From Verrucomicrobiales bacterium (GTDB taxonomy: Bacteria > Verrucomicrobiota > Verrucomicrobiia > Limisphaerales > JAFMIX01): a stretch of 6,335 bases of DNA. The DNA lies in NCBI GenBank assembly GCA_017853785.1, contig JAFMIX010000127.1, positions 1 through 6,335 on the forward strand, read 5' to 3'. The notes under the pieces are model-generated. The model was given only the letters and a program-made list of their open reading frames with translations. It searched no databases and was not told where the DNA came from. The position numbers and the translations under genes are program-made. Positions 1-6,335 of this stretch are shown one piece after another (positions within the stretch are counted from its first letter, which is position 1; every line of letters starts with the position of its first letter).

Positions 1-889
1 GGTTGCCGAGAATCATGGAAACCACCGCTACGACGGCGATGACCGGCACCCAACCGGCGATATAACCGTGCCACGCGCCGCTGCCTTCCGCGCCCGCGAA
101 GCCGAGCATCATGACCTTGGCGAAGATGAAGAAGCTCGCGACCTTCGAACCCGACGCGATGAACGCCGCGCTCGGCACGGGCGCGCCCTGGTAGGTGTCC
201 GGCGACCACAGGTGGAACGGCACCGCCGCGACCTTGAAGCCGAAGCCGATGACGGTCATCACGATGGCTAGGATGAGCAAGGGATCAAGCCCTTTCCCGG
301 CCAGCGCCGCGGCGACCAGCCGGATATTCGTAGCGCCGGTCAGGCCGTAGAGCAGGCTCACGCCGAACAGCAGGAACGCCGCCGCCATGCCGCCGAACAG
401 GAAGTATTTCAGCGCCGCTTCGGACGATTTCACGTTGTGCTTGTTGAACGCGGTCAGGATGTAGAGCGAGAGGCTGGTCAGTTCCAGCGAGACGAAAATC
501 ATCAGCAGATCCTCCGCGCTGACGAGGAACATCATGCCGACGGCCGCGAGCAGGATGAGCGCGAAGAATTCGCCGACGTGGTCAGTGAAATCGGAGTCGA
601 GCGAGATGAGCACCGTGAAAATCGTGAGCGCGAGGATGGCGGCCTTAACCAGTTGTGTGAGCGGGTCAACGACCAACATGCCGGCGGCGAAGTTCGCGTG
701 GGCGGGCGCGAGCTGCATCCACACGATCGCCGCCGCGCAGCCGGCGCAGGCAATGGTGCCGGCGATGATGAGGCGGAAGCGGTTCTCCAATCCGCGCAGC
801 GTGAGCAGGTCCACGCCCAGCGCGACGAGTGCGGCGACGACCACGATGGTTTCGGGCAGCGCGAGTTTGAACAGTTCGAGGTAGCTCAT
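1..889 (-). CDS. nuoN: NADH-quinone oxidoreductase subunit N (3' end cut by window edge)
   Basis: This is the antiporter-like subunit of complex I nearest to NuoK/NuoJ. The visible part starts MSYLELFKLALPETIVV and gives 296 complete codons before the window edge. The family is about 480-500 residues, so roughly the C-terminal 40% lies outside. It is recognisable as NuoN by VPFHLWSPDTYQGAP (223-237) and by the order of charged residues: E136 in FVSLELTSLSLY (TM5), K161 in AALKYFLFGG (TM6), K219 in GFGFKVAAVPFH (TM7) and K249 in SGSKVASFF (TM8). These match E133, K158, K217 and K247 of E. coli NuoN. The ATG lies in an ATGA overlap with the nuoM2 stop and has a strong GGGAGG six bases upstream. 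No frameshift or internal stop is visible. Confidence 0.96.
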   Translation of the reverse strand, partial: MSYLELFKLALPETIVVVAALVALGVDLLTLRGLENRFRLIIAGTIACAGCAAAIVWMQLAPAHANFAAGMLVVDPLTQLVKAAILALTIFTVLISLDSDFTDHVGEFFALILLAAVGMMFLVSAEDLLMIFVSLELTSLSLYILTAFNKHNVKSSEAALKYFLFGGMAAAFLLFGVSLLYGLTGATNIRLVAAALAGKGLDPLLILAIVMTVIGFGFKVAAVPFHLWSPDTYQGAPVPSAAFIASGSKVASFFIFAKVMMLGFAGAEGSGAWHGYIAGWVPVIAVVAVVSMILGN

Positions 890-2379
890 TGCGCGCCTCC
901 CTTCCGCAACCAGTCGAACAACGGCGAATCAAAGCTGGGCACAATCACATCCATGAGCAGGCGCGGGTAAAGCCCGACGACGAGCGATACGCTAATCAAA
1001 ATCACCGCGCCGAGACGCTCCGGCGTGGAAATGGGTTCGAGCGGATGATGCTCCTCATCGTCCGCGGCGGCGGTGGCGGGTTCGGCGTCGCCGAAGAAGG
1101 CCTTCTGCAGCACGCGCAACGTGTAGCCCACGCCGATGACGATGCCCAAGACGGAGATGACCGCGAGCGTCGGGAATGCCTGCCACGCGCCGATGAGCAC
1201 CTGCAATTCGGCGACGAATCCGCTGAAGCCCGGCAAGCCCATCGAGGCCACGCTCGCCACGACGAACGTCACCGCCGCAAACGGCAGCGCCTTCGCCAAC
1301 CCCAGGCCTTCGAGCACGGATAGCTCGCGCGTGTGCGTGCGCTCATAGACCATGCGCCCGACGACGGCGAAGAGCAGGCCCGCGATGATACCATGCGAGA
1401 ACATCTGTAACACCGCGCCGGTCAGGCCGACGGTGTTCAGCGTCGCCAAGCCGAGCAGCACGAAGCCCATGTGGCTCACGCTGGAGTAGCCGATGACAAA
1501 TTTGAAATCCTTCTGCACCAGCGCCACCAGCGCGCCGTAAACAATGCCGATGACCGCGAACGCGGCGATCCACATTTTCCAATGTTCCAGACCGGCGGGG
1601 AACAGCGTCATCGCCACGCGCAAGCAGCCGTAGGCGCCGAGCTTCATCACGACGCCAGCGAGCAACATTGAGGCGGCGGTCGGCGCGGCGACGTGGCCGG
1701 TGGGCGCCCACGTGTGGAACGGCCACATGCCCGCAAGAATCGCGAAGCCCACGAACACCAGCGGGAACGCCCACTGTTGAAATGTGGGCGAGAACGGATA
1801 TTTCGCCAACTCGATGAGATTGAACGTGTGACCGCCGGACACGACGAACGCAGCAATGAGCCCGACCAGCACCATCGCGCTGCCGATGAACGAGTAGAGC
1901 GCGAGCTTCATCGCGCCGTATTCGCGCCGCGTCGAGCCCCAGATGGCAATGATGAAATATTTCGGCACGATGGCGATCTCGTAGAACACGAAGAGCAGGA
2001 ACAGGTCGAAGCTGAGGAACACGCCATACACGCCGCCGATGAGGGCGAGGTAGAACGCGAAGAATTCCTTCGCGCGATGCTCGATATTCCAGGAGAACAA
2101 AATCCCCGCGACTGCCGCGAGGCCGGTGAGCAGCACGAGCGTCAGGCTGATGCCGTCCGCCGCAAGGTGATATTCCATGCCGAGCGACGGCACCCACGGA
2201 ATTTTGGCGACGGTCAGCAATTCCCCCGCCCTCGACTGCAGGAAGGCCACGATGGCCACCGCCAGACCGCCGAGCGCCGAGAGCATGGCGACGGCGCGGG
2301 CGGCGCGGACGTTGTCTTTCGGCAGGAGCATCAGCGCCAGCACGCCAAGAAACGAAAGGTAAATGGTCCAGGCTAACAT
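886..2379 (-). CDS. nuoM: NADH-quinone oxidoreductase subunit M, second divergent copy (NuoM2)
   Basis: This is a second full-length NuoM-type subunit of 497 residues. It is clearly homologous to the preceding gene but strongly diverged, so it is an old paralog and not a recent duplication. Conserved elements are E134 in FYEIAIVPKYF (TM5), K158 in YGAMKLALYSF (TM6), K246 in MLLAGVVMKLGAYGCLR (TM8), VQKDFKFVIGYSSVSHMGF (288-306) and E391 in GFSGFVAEL (TM12). Oddly, the TM7 lysine position is Leu215 (GFAILAGMWPFHTWAP), and Lys140 sits where E. coli NuoM has Met. A polar loop (430-453) rich in Asp, Glu and His separates the last helices. The ATG at 2379 was chosen because MLAWTIYLSFLGVLALMLLP is a normal NuoM N-terminus. 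The frame stays open back to 2628, but that part overlaps nuoM1 and is Arg/Pro/His-rich. No good Shine-Dalgarno is visible, so coupling to nuoM1 is likely. Its TGA overlaps the nuoN ATG. Confidence 0.94.
   Translation of the reverse strand: MLAWTIYLSFLGVLALMLLPKDNVRAARAVAMLSALGGLAVAIVAFLQSRAGELLTVAKIPWVPSLGMEYHLAADGISLTLVLLTGLAAVAGILFSWNIEHRAKEFFAFYLALIGGVYGVFLSFDLFLLFVFYEIAIVPKYFIIAIWGSTRREYGAMKLALYSFIGSAMVLVGLIAAFVVSGGHTFNLIELAKYPFSPTFQQWAFPLVFVGFAILAGMWPFHTWAPTGHVAAPTAASMLLAGVVMKLGAYGCLRVAMTLFPAGLEHWKMWIAAFAVIGIVYGALVALVQKDFKFVIGYSSVSHMGFVLLGLATLNTVGLTGAVLQMFSHGIIAGLLFAVVGRMVYERTHTRELSVLEGLGLAKALPFAAVTFVVASVASMGLPGFSGFVAELQVLIGAWQAFPTLAVISVLGIVIGVGYTLRVLQKAFFGDAEPATAAADDEEHHPLEPISTPERLGAVILISVSLVVGLYPRLLMDVIVPSFDSPLFDWLRKGGAQ
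896..901 (-). promoter_or_regulatory. Ribosome binding site of nuoN
   Basis: On the minus strand GGGAGG stands six bases upstream of the nuoN ATG (889-887), inside the last codons of nuoM2. The ATGA quadruplet (889-886) overlaps the nuoM2 stop, giving a typical coupled start. Confidence 0.8.
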
Positions 2380-2392
2380 TTTTAAAATTTCA
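2380..2392 (-). other. A/T-rich junction between nuoM1 and nuoM2
   Basis: On the minus strand the end of nuoM1 and the entry to nuoM2 read GAAATTTTAAAA followed by ATG. This is a conspicuously A/T-rich patch in an otherwise GC-rich region. The nuoM1 TAA (2384-2382) is two bases from the nuoM2 ATG. The nearest Shine-Dalgarno-like GGAG (2400-2397) is 17 bases away, too far for normal use. Translation of nuoM2 is therefore probably by reinitiation, or helped by an unstructured A/T-rich leader. Confidence 0.55.
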
Positions 2393-3946
2393 GTTGCTCC
2401 ACAAGCTTCACGACCGTCGGGTTGGTGACGCCGAGCACAAGTTGCGGCCAGAGTCCGAGCACGAGCATCAGCGCGAGCGGAAACGCCAGCAACGCGCGCT
2501 CCGCCAGCGTCAGGTCCGGGAACTCCGCCCACTTGGCGTTCAGCGGGCCGTTGAAGACGCGCTGGATGACGGTGAGGATGAAAATCGCGGTGACGAGAAT
2601 CCCAATGACCGCAACCGCCGCGGAGCACAGCGCCAGCGGGAACACACCCTTAAAGATGAGGAATTCGCCGATGAAACCGTTCAAGCCCGGCAGACCGAGC
2701 GACGAGAACAGCGCGATGCCCATCAGCCCGCAGAACACCGGCGCGACTTTGCGCAGGCCGCCGAAATCGTCCAAGCCGCGCAAGCCGCCGCTGCGTTTCT
2801 CGATGAGCGCGACGAACCAGAACAACGTCGCCGCCGTGAGACCGTGGTTGAACATCTGGAGCATCGCGCCGTTGAGCGCGGCGGCGCGCTCCATCGCGGG
2901 GGCGATAGCCATGGCGGTCGAACCCGTCACCGCGAACACGGCGAGCAGGCAGTAGCCGAGGTGGTTGATGGAAGAGTACGCCAGGATGCGCTTCAAATCT
3001 TTTTGCGCGAACGCGGCGAACGCGGAAAACACAATCGTGATGACCGCGAGTGCGAGCAACGGCGTGCGCAGCCATTGCATCTGTTCCGGGAAAATCGGCA
3101 GCAAAATGCGCAGAAATCCATACACGCCCATCTTGGACATGAGGCCAGTCAGCAGCATCGTCGTGCCGCTCGGCGCTTCGGAATACGTTCGCGGCAACCA
3201 CGTGTGGAACGGCATCAACGGCACTTTCACGGCAAAGCCCAGCAGCGCGCCGAGGAACACGATGCGCGGCATCGCGCCCGCATAAAAATCATGACCGAAT
3301 AAACTCCAGCCGAGTTTGTTCGCGAGCGCGGAAGTCAATTCTCCCGTGTGCGCCATGCCCGCGAGCTCGGTGAAATCCAGCTTGCCCGTCGCGATGAAAA
3401 TGGCGAGGAACGACAGCAGCAGCGTCACGCTGCCGACCATCGTGTAGATGAAGAACTGCGTTGCGGCGGCGGCTCGTTGCGGTCCGCCCCACAGCCGGAT
3501 GAGGAAGAACGCGGGGATGAGGCCGAGTTCCCAGAAGAGAAACCAGTGGAAAAAGTTCAGCGCGGTGAACGTGCCGAAGAGCCCCGCTTGCAGGAACAGC
3601 ACGAGCGCGAAATAGATCTGCGGGCGGTCGGCCACGTTCCACGACGCCAGCAGCGCCATCGGCACGACGATGGCCGTGAGCAGCACCATGAGGATGCCGA
3701 GGCCGTCAACGGCGACGCGGTAGTCCACCGCGAGTGCCGGAATCCACGCGTGGCGCTCCTCGAATTGCAGCGCGCCGCTTGCGGCATCGAACGATTTCCA
3801 CAGCGCCAGCGCAAGGCCGAGCGAAATCAGGCTCACGCCGAACGCGAGGCCGCGGGCGAGGCGCTTGTTCTCCTGCCCCACCGCCGCGACGACGAACGCA
3901 CCGATGAGCGGGAGCAGCGTGAGGATGGTGAGGATCGGCAGGCTGT

Positions 3947-3950
<4 letters not shown>
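2382..3950 (-). CDS. nuoM: NADH-quinone oxidoreductase subunit M, first (canonical) copy
   Basis: This is an antiporter-like proton-pumping subunit of the complex I membrane arm, 522 residues and close to the usual NuoM length of about 500. The core channel residues are in place: E141 in FWELGLIPAFFLIRLWGG (TM5), K242 in GFAVKVPLMPFHTWLP (TM7), K273 in MSKMGVYGFLR (TM8) and E429 in GLNGFIGEF (TM12). The QKDLKRILAYSSINHLGY block is the classic antiporter-family signature. Residue 165, in AATQFFIYTMVGS, is Gln where E. coli NuoM has a lysine in TM6. Translation starts at GTG, not ATG, in a GTGA overlap with the nuoL stop. A strong GGGGAGG lies 6 bases upstream, which supports this start. The next gene, a second nuoM, begins two bases after its TAA stop. 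Confidence 0.96.
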
Positions 3951-6049
<2,099 letters not shown>

Positions 6050-6050
6050 T

Positions 6051-6335
6051 TCAGCCCTTCATCGTGTGGATTTGATCCAGGTTGGTGGTTTTAAAATGCC
6101 GGTAAATCGCGATGATGAGCGCGAGGCCTACCGCCGCCTCCGCCGCCGCGACGCCGATCGAGAAAATCGCGAACATGACGCCGGTGAGCGCCTCGGGATG
6201 TTCACTGAAGCGCCAGAAGGCGATAAAATTCAGGTTCGCCGCGTTGAGCATGAGTTCGATGCCGATGAGGACGATGATGGCGTTGCGCCGCGTCAATGCG
6301 CCGGCGAGGCCGATGGCGAAGAGGAACGCGGAGAG
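6051..6335 (-). CDS. nuoK: NADH-quinone oxidoreductase subunit K (5' end cut by window edge)
   Basis: This is a small integral membrane subunit of complex I, homologous to MrpC. It packs beside NuoN and NuoJ and contributes charged residues to the proton path nearest the quinone module. The frame is open from base 6335 and gives 94 visible residues ending in TMKG and a TGA stop. The family is about 100 residues, so only some 6-9 N-terminal residues are missing. Family hallmarks are plain: LTRRNAI, then GIELMLNAANLNF with the TM2 glutamate (visible residue 27), then AAAEAAVGLAL with the TM3 glutamate (visible residue 66). These correspond to E36 and E72 of E. coli NuoK. The loop between the two glutamates is about three residues longer than in E. 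coli. An in-frame TTG at 6296 lies inside conserved sequence and is not the start. The nuoL start follows one base after the stop. Confidence 0.96.
   Translation of the reverse strand, partial: LSAFLFAIGLAGALTRRNAIIVLIGIELMLNAANLNFIAFWRFSEHPEALTGVMFAIFSIGVAAAEAAVGLALIIAIYRHFKTTNLDQIHTMKG
6055..6060 (-). promoter_or_regulatory. Ribosome binding site of nuoL
   Basis: On the minus strand GAAGGG stands five bases upstream of the nuoL ATG (6049-6047). It lies within the last codons and before the TGA stop of nuoK. This supports the chosen nuoL start and translational coupling across the one-base gap. Confidence 0.7.

Noticed and set aside
2380..2628. An 83-residue N-terminal extension of NuoM2 starting at 2628
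   Set aside because: It would overlap nuoM1 by about 250 bases, it encodes an Arg/Pro/His-rich shadow sequence, and NuoM proteins normally begin with the hydrophobic helix found at 2379.
6051..6296. nuoK starting at the in-frame TTG at 6296
   Set aside because: The frame continues upstream to the window edge with conserved NuoK sequence (LSAFLFAIGLAGA), so TTG there is an internal leucine.

Overview
The window is a GC-rich stretch of bacterial chromosome that is coding almost end to end on the minus strand. It holds the distal membrane-arm block of a respiratory complex I (NADH:quinone oxidoreductase, nuo) operon. Reading 5'->3' on the minus strand, the order is nuoK (5' end cut by the window edge), nuoL, a first nuoM, a second divergent nuoM, and nuoN (3' end cut by the window edge). 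The largest gap between genes is 2 bases. Two junctions are 4-base stop/start overlaps, so the genes are almost certainly co-transcribed and translationally coupled. I see no room for an internal promoter or terminator, no RNA gene, no mobile element and no convincing plus-strand gene.

Layout, high to low coordinate: nuoK 6335-6051; nuoL 6049-3947; nuoM1 3950-2382 (GTG start); nuoM2 2379-886; nuoN 889-1. The first ORFs of the operon (nuoA-J type) would lie beyond base 6335, and the rest of nuoN lies beyond base 1.

Together these proteins form the proton-translocating part of the membrane arm. NuoL, NuoM and NuoN are antiporter-like channels. NuoK contributes to the channel nearest the quinone module. 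Two full-length NuoM paralogs in tandem, with a NuoL C-terminal region that looks about 20-25 residues longer than usual between its DELY motif and its final helix, fit the published idea of a 'two-NuoM' complex I with an extra antiporter-like subunit and a lengthened lateral helix. The second NuoM also lacks the central TM7 lysine (Leu215 instead) but carries an extra lysine (Lys140) six residues after the TM5 glutamate. That is the most interesting point in the window.

The source is a bacterium. The GC-rich codon use, the nuoK-L-M-M-N order and the overall flavour of the proteins suggest Verrucomicrobiota or a neighbouring environmental phylum (Planctomycetota, Acidobacteriota and Desulfuromonadota are alternatives). 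This placement is an impression, not a result of any search.
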